Under the pieces are notes generated by a model that was given only the letters and a program-made list of their open reading frames with translations, was not told the DNA's origin and searched no databases. 64,000 nt of DNA from Cohnella silvisoli (GTDB lineage Bacteria; Bacillota; Bacilli; Paenibacillales; Paenibacillaceae). This document shows positions 34,901 through 43,224 of the stretch, in pieces. Every line of letters begins with the position of its first letter. The first letter of the stretch is position 1. The stretch is from the NCBI RefSeq assembly GCF_021190915.1, contig NZ_JAIOAP010000003.1, forward strand, positions 62,001 to 126,000, in the 5' to 3' direction. Position numbers and translations under genes: made by a program.

Positions 34901-36040
34901 AGGCCGAAGGATGGCGTATCACTCTATCACAACCAGTTTGGCACCTGGTCCGGGTATGTGATGGATTCCACGTTTGACGGAGAGTGGACGAAATACGCGT
35001 TCAGCGTACCTGAGACAGGGGAATATTACCTGGATATCATGCAGGGCAACCGCTATGCCGCGTCCAACATGGATCCCCCCAAGGTAGACGTCTATATTGA
35101 CGATGTTTTGGTATTCGATGGGGTTGAACTGCCGGACAGTCCCGACTGGACCCAATATGCCAATACGCCGATTGGGAAAACTATGATTACGGCCGGGAGC
35201 CACACGATTAAGATCATGATCCGCGTCAACGGCTTTTATTTCGACTCGTTCAGAATCCATGACGGCAGCGAATACGACAACGACACTGCCATCAATGACA
35301 AGTACATTCAAAATGGCCAGTTTGCTTATTCCTTTAATGTCCCTCAGGGCTTCAAGCGTGTGGCTGTTCAAGTCGGCAACCGTTACCCGTATAAGAACAT
35401 TGGAGAGGGACAGCGGATCACGCTGAATCGTGAACCCGGTACAACCGCCACGCTGTATTACAAGTACGGCAATACGGATAAAAGCGTAAGCTTCAGCCTT
35501 GACGGCACAGATCCGTTCGCAGGGCTGATCCCCGACGAAACGGCGCCGACGATCGAGATCGCTCCGATCGGGGCGATCGCGCAAACGCAAGCGTACGAGA
35601 TCAACATCTCTGTATCCGACGATCAGAGCGGAATCGCGGAGATGACCGTGACGGTCGACAACCGCGCGATGGCTTATCCCGTAGCGCTGGCTCCGCTGTC
35701 CCTGTCGGTCGGACCGCATCAACTCAAGGTCAAGGCCCGGGACGCCGCCGGCAACGTAAGCGAACGGATGGAGACGTTCGAGATCTCTTTGCCGCTTGAC
35801 CAGTTGGACGACGTCATCCGGATCGGCGCGTCGAAGGGATGGATTCAAGGCACGCCGCTGTTGAACAACATGCTCAAGAAAGCGGAAGCGATCCAAGAGG
35901 ACAAGGGCATGCACAAGTCGAAATACAATCCGCTGTGCAATGAAATCCGGGCGCAGGCCGGCAAGAAAATCGATGCCGCGTTCGCCGCACTTTTGCTGGA
36001 AGATTTGGTTTATTTGGAGAAAAAGTTCGGAAAAGGCTGA
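31940..36040 (+). CDS. Secreted right-handed beta-helix protein with binding modules and FIMAH-like C-terminus
   Basis: 1366 residues from ATG 31940 (AAGGAAGG upstream), with a signal peptide ending near VRA-AAG. Residues about 33-174 and 352-480 are two copies of one module (YIANPYSYFEGPG versus YVANPYSFYNGGG; both end in FTLEY-G). The first precedes the beta-helix; the second is inserted in it. The helix starts at about 181 (ELYVSDSRGSDTNTG...PFKTIGRA) and runs to about 940 with repeated NN/SN-rich turns. A CBM6/35-like domain (WIEAEDFM, TYFDSFRIHDG-type end) spans about 958-1112. An Ig-like segment follows near 1200, then a helical FIMAH-like tail (1297-1366). It is probably an extracellular polysaccharide lyase or hydrolase; the exact activity is not readable. 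Confidence 0.8.
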   Translation: MKRLFSLIMAFSILFSVFTVTGVRAAAGEDPIKLTVFDSRGEPGAYFPLGPGSNQGEYAVQFAAGTDRIYDVDIAKPGIYKLTEYIANPYSYFEGPGSPIVPVTSVQLGEDDAKKEVLRFNIGKTGSDASNSSGTLAPQVGGYIELEQGINVITLHHILAEVYFSYFTLEYIGASSPGDTTELYVSDSRGSDTNTGSEDSPFKTIGRAKQAVAGLVADMTADIVVNIEPGTYQLSKTETFSSNISGRNGHHVIFRGTGGFGETVISGGVKVEGWTKGAGNIWKAPVTGVDEVRNLYVNGLPAQRARSEYMYVNSENYMVEVGGGGPETIEEPSEIPAPITRKCYESLEEYSGCALFAQGDYGGQYYAVLGGGGKRNFNVDVPEYGAYKITAYVANPYSFYNGGGVIIPKMNVNINDRPVFEEDIPIGVTGTDEPSSYYTVKPQELGVIHLPKGMNKITIHEIYAEVFFTHFTLEYVGPYDPPVQTELKGFSVNSVDVPYISAPSDAEVVWPLVWTTHYIPLEDVFVDGGKTTFVTKSAYGTISALDLITPMPGRKFYIENARSLLDEPGEFYYSKSEGAVYYYPYEEENMNTAETFVGKLEQVIKIAGSGTEDKVSNLVFDNLAFKHGAWDYASKYGLINVQSHSYINTDGTEGNHMPPAQVEVSYADNINFKNSEFSNMGSIALGMIDAVTHSSVAGSIFRDSSGSAIVIGKPKHESPNVVNPFMNSNINISNNAIVRISQEYMNESAISEYYERDIVIDHNYIDTIPYSGLSIGWGWNVDTMAAMGSGNKSITNNYISNVMSALDDGSHMYNLGKAPGNVYTGNYFGINRTHSGMGGIYFDAGSTEITATNNVIEGNTGWFIGSAGYGVVNNIVKDNYATSLNYEYAGDPTADMDWEKAILLEDGNWPQEALDIKNNAGLQDAYKPLMQYAALPVWKADRMENVRKVQIYQKVKRGPWIEAEDFMPGGEGVGYHKLTPKYNTNSYRPKDGVSLYHNQFGTWSGYVMDSTFDGEWTKYAFSVPETGEYYLDIMQGNRYAASNMDPPKVDVYIDDVLVFDGVELPDSPDWTQYANTPIGKTMITAGSHTIKIMIRVNGFYFDSFRIHDGSEYDNDTAINDKYIQNGQFAYSFNVPQGFKRVAVQVGNRYPYKNIGEGQRITLNREPGTTATLYYKYGNTDKSVSFSLDGTDPFAGLIPDETAPTIEIAPIGAIAQTQAYEINISVSDDQSGIAEMTVTVDNRAMAYPVALAPLSLSVGPHQLKVKARDAAGNVSERMETFEISLPLDQLDDVIRIGASKGWIQGTPLLNNMLKKAEAIQEDKGMHKSKYNPLCNEIRAQAGKKIDAAFAALLLEDLVYLEKKFGKG

Positions 36041-36161
36041 CTTAGGCGGGACGAAGGAGAACGATGCGGAAGCAGTCTGGGAATGTCAACAAAGGCGAGT
36101 TTGCGGATCAATGGATAGACTCGAACTGACGAACGATGACGATGTCCGGGGAGGCGCTTGA

Positions 36162-37931
36162 ATGCCGCAACATGGGGAGATATTATCGCCTTTGCAAGTA
36201 TGGGAGGGTTATGACCCGAGCGCGGAGCCGCTGGAAGTCGAACTGCTGAAGATGTGGACGGAAGACGGGAATTGCTTCAAGGAAATGTATTTTACGGGGA
36301 AAACGACTGGCGCGGAGAAAACCAGGATTTACGCGGTTTACAGCGCTCCCGAAGAAGGTGAGCTGCTGCCCGGCATCCTGCATGTTCATGGCGGAGGGCA
36401 AACGGCCAATCTCGATATATTGCGATATTGGAATGATCGCGGGTATGCGGCTCTATCGTTTAACTGGGGCGGCAGAAGGACGGATGGTCAGCCTTACACG
36501 TTATGGGGCGAAGAGCTCAAGCACGCCAACCATCTGGACGCCGGCGAGAGGATGATGGCAACCGTGCCGAACGTGCGTGCTTCGTCCTGGTACGAATGGG
36601 CTGAAGCCAGTCGGAGAGCTCTTAGTTTGCTGGAAGCTCAGCTGGAGGTCGATCCGGAGAAGCTCGGTGCATTCGGCGTATCGATGGGAGGTACGCTGCT
36701 GTGGACGCTGGCCGCGACGGATGAGCGCATACGCGCAAGCTGCGCAATCTATGGATTGGGCTGGCACACGTACAAAGAAGAGTTTCGTTTGGCGACAGGC
36801 GTGCAGCCGGATTATACCGATGACGCCGTTCGCATATGGCGGGGCGGCATGGAGCCTGAAGTTTATGCGCCATCTATTCGCAGTCCGATGCTGTTCGTGA
36901 GCGCGACGAACGATTTCTACGGCAAAATGGACCAGGCGTTCGATATCCTGTCAGCATTTCCGGAGCAGACACCGCGAAGAGCGGCTTTCACGCCGGGTTT
37001 TAACCATTATATTCATTGGGAACAAGTGGGTAATGTCGCCGGGTGGATGGATACATGGCTGAAAGGAGGAGAGCGGTGGCCCGAAACGCCGGATGTTTCC
37101 ATTTGGAGAAATGAAGCCGGTAATCTTGAATTCGCCATCCGTCCCGATCCCAGCTTAGCGCAACCCATAATCCGGGTTGAGGCGTATTGTTCGCTTGGCA
37201 ATCCGCATGCGGTATCCCGTCATTGGCGGCCGCTTGTCCCGACTGCGATTGGCTCGGACTGGAGGGCGCCACTTCTTTGCTTGACGGGGTACTGCGGAAC
37301 TGTCTACGCCTATGCCAACGTGTTCTATGAATCGGGCATCTGTTTATCTAGTAGCTTAGTAACAGCGACGCTTGGTGATGCCGGTTTCGGTGCTGGAGCT
37401 GGAGTTGGAACTGATGCTGATGCGGAACGCCGATCCGCTCTCATTTACGACGGTCGGGACGACTTGGACGGTTGGGTGACGAACAGCCCGAATACGGATC
37501 CGTTTCCTCACCGTTACAGTCCGATAACGGCATCCGTGAGCGATGATGGCGTGCACGGGTTCCGTCCGGACAAAATGCTTTCTCCCCTTACGTATCGGTT
37601 GGGAGATCCAGCCTACAAGGGAAGAAAAGGCGAGATGCTTCGCTTTCGGTTATTGAGCAGGCACGCCGCCGATTTTACGGTTGTCATGCAGCAGCGGTAT
37701 TTTCCTTCACATACGCGCAGTTATACATGCTCTGCCTCCATTAAAGGAAATGGAGAATGGCAAACGTTCACCCTAGCGGCGGAATTGTTCCGACACGAGG
37801 AGAGCGGCGAAGCTCTGATGGGATGGGTAGACGTCAACTATTTGGAGCTTCGCATGCCGGAGAAAGGCTGGCCGGATGAAGCCCCATTGTTTGCGAATTT
37901 CGAATGGGTATCTTTTCAGCCGAATGATTGA
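36162..37931 (+). CDS. Alpha/beta-hydrolase esterase (acetyl-xylan-esterase/dienelactone-hydrolase-like) with C-terminal beta domain
   Basis: 589 residues, GGGGAGG 7 nt before ATG, no signal peptide. Residues 40-310 form the hydrolase: oxyanion-region HVHGGGQ, nucleophile Ser in GVSMGG (about residue 172), Asp in SATNDFYG (about 250) and His in GFNHYIHW (about 285). The C-terminal 270 residues contain a beta-rich part ending in a galactose-binding-like domain (DDLDGWVTNS, YRLGDPAYKG, GEWQTFTLA). It probably removes acetyl or other ester groups from imported sugar fragments. It is 121 nt downstream of the beta-helix gene on the same strand. Esterase fold is secure, substrate inferred. Confidence 0.8.
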   Translation: MPQHGEILSPLQVWEGYDPSAEPLEVELLKMWTEDGNCFKEMYFTGKTTGAEKTRIYAVYSAPEEGELLPGILHVHGGGQTANLDILRYWNDRGYAALSFNWGGRRTDGQPYTLWGEELKHANHLDAGERMMATVPNVRASSWYEWAEASRRALSLLEAQLEVDPEKLGAFGVSMGGTLLWTLAATDERIRASCAIYGLGWHTYKEEFRLATGVQPDYTDDAVRIWRGGMEPEVYAPSIRSPMLFVSATNDFYGKMDQAFDILSAFPEQTPRRAAFTPGFNHYIHWEQVGNVAGWMDTWLKGGERWPETPDVSIWRNEAGNLEFAIRPDPSLAQPIIRVEAYCSLGNPHAVSRHWRPLVPTAIGSDWRAPLLCLTGYCGTVYAYANVFYESGICLSSSLVTATLGDAGFGAGAGVGTDADAERRSALIYDGRDDLDGWVTNSPNTDPFPHRYSPITASVSDDGVHGFRPDKMLSPLTYRLGDPAYKGRKGEMLRFRLLSRHAADFTVVMQQRYFPSHTRSYTCSASIKGNGEWQTFTLAAELFRHEESGEALMGWVDVNYLELRMPEKGWPDEAPLFANFEWVSFQPND

Positions 37932-37996
37932 GAGATACCTATTTGACAGGTAGTTTCGAAATACACTACACAGCGATTATAAGGAGAGAAACAGAC

Positions 37997-39082
37997 ATGG
38001 ATAAAATCAGGATGGGAATTATCGGTTGCGGAGGAATTGCAAACTCAGGCCATGCGAAAGGGCTTGTGCAACTGAAAGACATTATGACCGTTACGGCAAC
38101 CTGCGACCGCAACCTGGATCGCGCGGAGCATATGGCTGGGCTTGTAAATGCAAAGAAAGCAGTAACGGACTATCGCGATATGTTTGATGACGTGGACGCT
38201 CTCTTAATCGCGTTACCCCACGACTTGCACTATGAAGTGGGGCTGGCGTGTTTAAAGGCCGGCAAGCATGTGCTGATGGAGAAGCCGTTGGCCAATACGG
38301 AAGAGGAGTGCGCGGAATTGATCCGCACGGCGGAAACAATGAATCGCGTGCTGATGACGGCGTATCCGGTTCCATTCTGGCCGGTCATCGAGAAGATGAA
38401 GGAACTGATCGATAGCAAGGTGTACGGCGACATTTTCCAGATGTCGATCTGGACGGAGCAATTGACGGTTCTGGAGCCAGGGAATTGGGGCAGCACGGCA
38501 AAACGGCTGGGCGGCGGCCAGTTTTTCAGCCATGGTTGCCACTATGTCGACCTGATGCTGCGTTTTCTCGGGAATCCCGTCAAGGGTGTGCATATGGGGA
38601 CGAACTTGGGCACCCCATGGATGGAGATGGAAGGCACAAGCAATGTGACGATCGAGTTCGAGAACGGCGTGATGGGCTATCACTTCGGTACTTGGGGCGC
38701 GCGGGGCTCCCGTCTCGGTTATAGCATCCATGCCCATTGCACGGAAGGAATGTTGGAGATGCATCTAGGCGAAGGCAAGCTGTACGCGCATTCGAATATG
38801 AAGCGGGAGCAGGGCGATCTGGAGACGGGATCGAACTGCGAGGTGCTGATGGAAATCGGGGAGCCGGGCAAGATGACGCAGCATGAAACGCGGCATTTTA
38901 TCGATTGCATTACGAGCGGCAAGAAGCCGATCGTCGATGGGCCGCGAAGCATTCAGGGCTTGCGGGTCATCTGGCGGTTGTACGAAGCCGAGCAAAATAA
39001 TGCGATAGCGGATTTACGCGGACTCGGGCTGGACGAGGAATGGGACAACCCGGCGCTCAGGACGAATTTCCAGTTGGTTTAA
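37997..39082 (+). CDS. Gfo/Idh/MocA-family oxidoreductase (1)
   Basis: 361 residues, started at ATG 37997 where AAGGAG lies 10 nt upstream. The N-terminal Rossmann fold (MGIIGCGGIANSGHAKG) binds NAD(P). The family EKP motif occurs as MEKPLANTEEEC, and a substrate-side HxxxD segment as SHGCHYVDLMLRFLG. It should oxidise or reduce a sugar or cyclitol hydroxyl produced by the glycosidases. A related but distinct enzyme is at 44370. It lies between the esterase and the GH67-like gene in the long plus-strand run. Confidence 0.9.
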   Translation: MDKIRMGIIGCGGIANSGHAKGLVQLKDIMTVTATCDRNLDRAEHMAGLVNAKKAVTDYRDMFDDVDALLIALPHDLHYEVGLACLKAGKHVLMEKPLANTEEECAELIRTAETMNRVLMTAYPVPFWPVIEKMKELIDSKVYGDIFQMSIWTEQLTVLEPGNWGSTAKRLGGGQFFSHGCHYVDLMLRFLGNPVKGVHMGTNLGTPWMEMEGTSNVTIEFENGVMGYHFGTWGARGSRLGYSIHAHCTEGMLEMHLGEGKLYAHSNMKREQGDLETGSNCEVLMEIGEPGKMTQHETRHFIDCITSGKKPIVDGPRSIQGLRVIWRLYEAEQNNAIADLRGLGLDEEWDNPALRTNFQLV

Positions 39083-39124
39083 GCAACTGGAGCAACGGAC
39101 AACCAGGAAGAGAGGAATGACGCC

Positions 39125-41251
39125 ATGTTTGAAAAAAAATATGAATTTCGCAAAAGATTAGAAGTTGTGCACAAGCCTGACCGCCGAGATCTTAGTTTGC
39201 TCCCGGAAGGGGATGAGCTCGTAATCGGGGAGGATTGGGCCATCGTCATAAGTGAGCAGGCCAATCCACTCATATTGAATATCGCCAAAGATTTGCAGGA
39301 TTACTTATTTACGAGCATGAATATTTCATTAACTATAGTCAAAGCAAGCAGTTTGGCCGATTGGGCGAACGATCGTGAACGGGTTATCGTATTGGGGACG
39401 AAGGATGATTATCCGGAGCTTGGAGGCAGTCTTCAAGTTTCAAGAAGTTACAGAGTCATAGCTGCTGATAATCGGATTATCGTCTGCGGCTTTGATGATC
39501 GCGGGACGGGCCAAGGCAGTTACTATCTGGAGGATTTGATGAATCTCCGTGAAGCCCCATTTGTAAGTAAGCTGGATGTTACCCGCGAACCGCTCTTCTC
39601 GCCGCGAATGACGCACTCCGGGTGGGGGCTGGATCGGTTTCCCGATGCGCATCTGAACGCGATTGCGCATACGGGAATGGATTCTATTCTCGTTTTTGTT
39701 GATGATGTGGACAAAACTCCTCATGGCTACCTTGATTTTAACGACTTGATTGCTAAAGCTGCATCGTACGGTTTGGATGTGTATGCATATAGCTACTTAA
39801 AGAGCGGCAAGCACCCTGAAGATCACGGCGCGGAAGCTTACTACGACGGTACTTACGGCAGATTATTCAAGGAATGCCCAGGCTTTAAGGGCGTTTTCCT
39901 CTGTGGGGAGTCAAGCGAATTCCCGAGCAAAGATACGAACACCACCGGCATGCTCCGGCTGGAATGGCCCGCCGATCAACCGCAGACGAAGCCGAGCCCT
40001 GGATGGTGGCCTTGTTACGATTACCCGCAGTGGCTTAGCATGGTGCAAAAGGTCATACGTAAGTACAACGCCGAGGCTGAAATAATGTTCTCGACTTACA
40101 ATTGGGGTTGGGCGCCGGAAGAGGAACGAGTCAAGTTGATTCGCTCACTTCCTGAGGGGATTACATTACATGTCATTTTCGAAATGTTCGAACAAATACA
40201 GCACGAGAATGTGACGAACGTGTGTGTCGACTACACGGCGTCCTTCGAAGGACCGGGCCAATATTTCATCAGCGAAGCCAAAGCTGCGCATGAAAGTGGA
40301 CTTAAGCTGTATACGACAAGCAATACGGGAGGACTGACCTGGGATTTCGGCGTCATTCCCTACGAACCGATTCCTTATCAGTGGACGAGAAGACATGAAG
40401 GCTTGCTGGCGGCGCGGAGCGACTGGGGACTTTCCGGCCTTATGGAGTCTCATCACTATGGTTGGTGGCCATCGTTCGTGAGCGATATTACGAAATGGAC
40501 GTATTGGAGTTCGAGCCCGTCTATAGAGGAAACGTATGAGGCGGTGGCTAGAAGGGATTTCAGTAGCGAGGCTGTCCCGTTCGTACTGGGAGCCTGGAAA
40601 TATTGGAGCGAAGGGATTCGTCACTATATTCCAACGAATGAGGATCAGTACGGCCCGTTTCGTGTGGGTCCATCCTATCCGTTTGTATTCCGCAATTCTG
40701 TACAGATTCCTGCAATTTGGCACGCCAATTTCGGCAACGAAATCGTCCTTACGAACTATACCCCCCTTGAAAGTGCCCGTCAATCGCTTGGAATCAATCG
40801 GATCGATGTTGAATTGCGCAGTTTGCAATCTATGTTGCTATTGTGGGAGCAGGGAAACGAATGTTTGGAGGAAGCGCTTCGGCATACGCCCGAAAGAAAA
40901 CAGGAAGAAGGAGAACGTCTGCTTCTTCTTAATCGATTTATCGTAAATTCAATTCGGACGGCTATTCACATAAAAACGTGGTGGAAGCTGAAGCAGCGGC
41001 TGTTTAATGAGCAAGATAGCAGCGTTGCATTGAGTATTATGGAGGAAATGGAACGATTGGCTGAACTCGAAATTGCAAATGCCGAGGCTACCATACCGCT
41101 TGTTGAAGCCGATTCCCGTCTCGGCTGGGAACCCAGCATGGACTATATGACGGATGCCTGGCATTTGCATTGGAAAATCGGACAAGTGCGTACCGTGCTG
41201 GAAAGTGAATTTGCCGACTATCGGAAAGCGCTCGCTCTTACGGCGCAGTAA
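39125..41251 (+). CDS. GH67/GH20-like putative glycoside hydrolase (paralogue A)
   Basis: 708 residues, no signal peptide. Residues about 15-150 resemble the alpha/beta domain 2 found before GH20, GH67 and GH84 barrels (KDLQDYLFTSMN, YRVIAADNRIIVCGFD, GQGSYYLEDLMN). Residues 160-480 look like a TIM barrel with conserved acids in GVFLCGESSEFPSKDT and STYNWGWAPEEER and the motif SHHYGWWPSF. A helical C-terminal part follows (RIDVELRSL, ADSRLGWEPSMDY). A homologue of nearly equal length is at 47542. Alpha-glucuronidase-like activity is a reasonable guess, but the specific family and catalytic residues need alignment. Confidence 0.65.
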   Translation: MFEKKYEFRKRLEVVHKPDRRDLSLLPEGDELVIGEDWAIVISEQANPLILNIAKDLQDYLFTSMNISLTIVKASSLADWANDRERVIVLGTKDDYPELGGSLQVSRSYRVIAADNRIIVCGFDDRGTGQGSYYLEDLMNLREAPFVSKLDVTREPLFSPRMTHSGWGLDRFPDAHLNAIAHTGMDSILVFVDDVDKTPHGYLDFNDLIAKAASYGLDVYAYSYLKSGKHPEDHGAEAYYDGTYGRLFKECPGFKGVFLCGESSEFPSKDTNTTGMLRLEWPADQPQTKPSPGWWPCYDYPQWLSMVQKVIRKYNAEAEIMFSTYNWGWAPEEERVKLIRSLPEGITLHVIFEMFEQIQHENVTNVCVDYTASFEGPGQYFISEAKAAHESGLKLYTTSNTGGLTWDFGVIPYEPIPYQWTRRHEGLLAARSDWGLSGLMESHHYGWWPSFVSDITKWTYWSSSPSIEETYEAVARRDFSSEAVPFVLGAWKYWSEGIRHYIPTNEDQYGPFRVGPSYPFVFRNSVQIPAIWHANFGNEIVLTNYTPLESARQSLGINRIDVELRSLQSMLLLWEQGNECLEEALRHTPERKQEEGERLLLLNRFIVNSIRTAIHIKTWWKLKQRLFNEQDSSVALSIMEEMERLAELEIANAEATIPLVEADSRLGWEPSMDYMTDAWHLHWKIGQVRTVLESEFADYRKALALTAQ

Positions 41252-41299
41252 TAAGCATGGGTGAGGATGACCGAATGGAGCAGAGAGGAAGAACATAAA

Positions 41300-42454
41300 A
41301 TGAAGCACCGATCTGTAGAGATACTGGAAGAACTTATCCGTATCCCGAGTGTCAACCCCCACTTCAACAGTGGGGGTTGCGGCGAACAGAAAATATCGGA
41401 ATACATCGAGCAACGATGCTTGCGCAGCGGTCTGAAAGTAACAAGGCAACAGGTTTTTCCCGGCAGGGATAATCTAATTATTGAACTTCGGACTGGCAAA
41501 CCCGACATGGCTTTATTATTTGAAGCGCATATGGATACGGTGGCGTTTGGAAGTATGGTAAATCCGCTTGTTCCTACTTATCTGGAAGAGCGTTTGTATG
41601 GCAGGGGGGCTTGCGACACCAAAGCTTGCTTGGGAGCCATGATCTATGCGATGGAAGAGTGTGCGAAACATCCGGAAAATCTTTCTTGCGATTTGATTTT
41701 ATGCGCGTCAGTAGACGAAGAGCATGCCTATCGCGGTTTAATGGCATTTATGGAATTGGACATTCCCATTGTCGGCGCTGTTGTCGGCGAGACGACAGAG
41801 ATGGGGATTGTGGTTGCGCATAAGGGATGTGTTAGATTTGCAGTGCATACTCATGGCAAGGCCGCGCATAGTTCGATAGCGACCAACGGGAATAATGCCA
41901 TTTATCAAATGGTGAAAATCATCCGGTATATTACGGAACAGATGGAACCGGCTTTAGCTACCCGATCTCATCCACTGTGCGGATCGCCTTCCGTCGTAGT
42001 CGGTACGATACGCGGCGGAGAGCAAATTAATATTGTTCCCGAATCTTGTTCAATTGAAGTGGATTGGAGAATCATTCCGGGAGAAGATCCCGTTGAAGTT
42101 ATGAAATGGATCCGGACAAGTTTGGGCCAAGCAATGGAAGGTGAGGGAGTCGATTTTACGATCGAACAATTGCTGTTGGACTATCCGCTGAATACACCCT
42201 TTGATAGCCTGGTTGTTCAACATGCCCAAAGCATCTGTGGGCAGCTGAATCTGAGCGACAGCCCGATCGGAGTTCCTTATGGGAGCGACGCAAGCAAGCT
42301 TCAGCAGCTAAAAAGAATTCCTAGCATAGTATTCGGACCAGGTTCTGTTGCGCAAGCTCACTCGAAAGAGGAGTGGGTTCCAGTCAAGGATGTGCAGTTG
42401 GCCGCCGAATTTTATGTGAAGTTAGCGCAAAGCTTTGGCAAGCCGCTCGCCTGA
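41300..42454 (+). CDS. M20-family metallohydrolase (ArgE/DapE-like deacylase)
   Basis: 384 residues, ATG 41300 after GAGGAAG. The M20 zinc ligands are all visible: His/Asp in FEAHMDTVAF, Asp in GRGACDTKACLG, Glu/Glu in SVDEEHAYRG, the later Glu in GETTEMG, and a C-terminal His in QAHSKEEW. Such enzymes split amide bonds of N-acyl amino acids. Codons 18-27 contain a perfect 10-bp hairpin. It is followed 19 nt later by a metallo-beta-lactamase-fold gene and then a class V aminotransferase. A free amino acid or amino sugar might be released from the glycan fragment and processed further; this is inferred. Confidence 0.9.
   Translation: MKHRSVEILEELIRIPSVNPHFNSGGCGEQKISEYIEQRCLRSGLKVTRQQVFPGRDNLIIELRTGKPDMALLFEAHMDTVAFGSMVNPLVPTYLEERLYGRGACDTKACLGAMIYAMEECAKHPENLSCDLILCASVDEEHAYRGLMAFMELDIPIVGAVVGETTEMGIVVAHKGCVRFAVHTHGKAAHSSIATNGNNAIYQMVKIIRYITEQMEPALATRSHPLCGSPSVVVGTIRGGEQINIVPESCSIEVDWRIIPGEDPVEVMKWIRTSLGQAMEGEGVDFTIEQLLLDYPLNTPFDSLVVQHAQSICGQLNLSDSPIGVPYGSDASKLQQLKRIPSIVFGPGSVAQAHSKEEWVPVKDVQLAAEFYVKLAQSFGKPLA
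41353..41379 (+). other. Strong hairpin inside the start of the M20 coding region
   Basis: CAACCCCCAC-TTCAACA-GTGGGGGTTG is a perfect 10-bp GC-rich stem, 53 nt after the start codon. It encodes VNPHFNSGGC in frame. It could slow early elongation or reflect a local duplication-inversion event. Confidence 0.7.
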
Positions 42455-42473
42455 AGGAGGTTGATCGCTGAAC

Positions 42474-43211
42474 ATGAGGATAACGGATCGGATCTATCTC
42501 GTAGGGAGCGGAAAATATGGCTCGGAGCTCAGTCATCCGCTGGATTGCAATGTTTATATCGTGGACTGCGGGAATCAATACATCCTTGTTGATGCCGGGA
42601 GCGGATTGGATCCAGAACAAATTATTAGTAACACGGAGCGCCATGATATTGATTTTAATAAAGTAACCCATTTGTTATTGACCCACGCGCATGGCGATCA
42701 TGCGGCGGGAACGCATTATTTTCAAAGCCGGTATGGAATCAAGGTTGTGGCGTCAAGGGAAGCGGCTTCCTGGCTGGAGAGAGGGGACATGGATCAAACG
42801 GGTTTGAATGCGGCGAAACGGATGGGGATATACCCTGCCGATTTTCAACTAATCCCCTGTTCTGTGCTTAAGACGGTGTCTGATCAAGAAAACGTGCAAT
42901 TCGGAGATACCGTGTTTAAGGTGCTGGAAACACCAGGTCATTCACGAGGACATGTCGCGTATTTAATTGAAATGGAAGGGGTACGGACACTTTTTTCCGG
43001 CGATGCCGTTTTTGCGGGCGGTAAAATATTTATTCAACCTACATGGGACTGTTCCATTCCGGATTACGCTTCGAGCATTGCCAAATTAAATTTGTTGAAG
43101 GTGGACCAATTGTGCGCGGGCCATGGGACATGTTTATTGAACCGTGCTTGGATGCATATCGAGCAAGCAGGCGACTATTTTGAACGGCTGGAAATACCGC
43201 CAAATCTGTAG
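42474..43211 (+). CDS. Metallo-beta-lactamase-fold hydrolase
   Basis: 245 residues. The HAHGDH motif (LLTHAHGDHAAG), a later His in TPGHSRGH, Asp in FSGDAVF and His in CAGHGT give the full binuclear metal site. AAGGAGG lies 13 nt before the ATG, rather far. Members include glyoxalase II-like thioesterases, lactonases and quorum-quenching enzymes, so the reaction cannot be fixed. It sits between the M20 deacylase and the class V aminotransferase with 13-19 nt gaps, implying one pathway. Confidence 0.88.
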   Translation: MRITDRIYLVGSGKYGSELSHPLDCNVYIVDCGNQYILVDAGSGLDPEQIISNTERHDIDFNKVTHLLLTHAHGDHAAGTHYFQSRYGIKVVASREAASWLERGDMDQTGLNAAKRMGIYPADFQLIPCSVLKTVSDQENVQFGDTVFKVLETPGHSRGHVAYLIEMEGVRTLFSGDAVFAGGKIFIQPTWDCSIPDYASSIAKLNLLKVDQLCAGHGTCLLNRAWMHIEQAGDYFERLEIPPNL

Positions 43212-43224
43212 CTAGGGGGCCATC

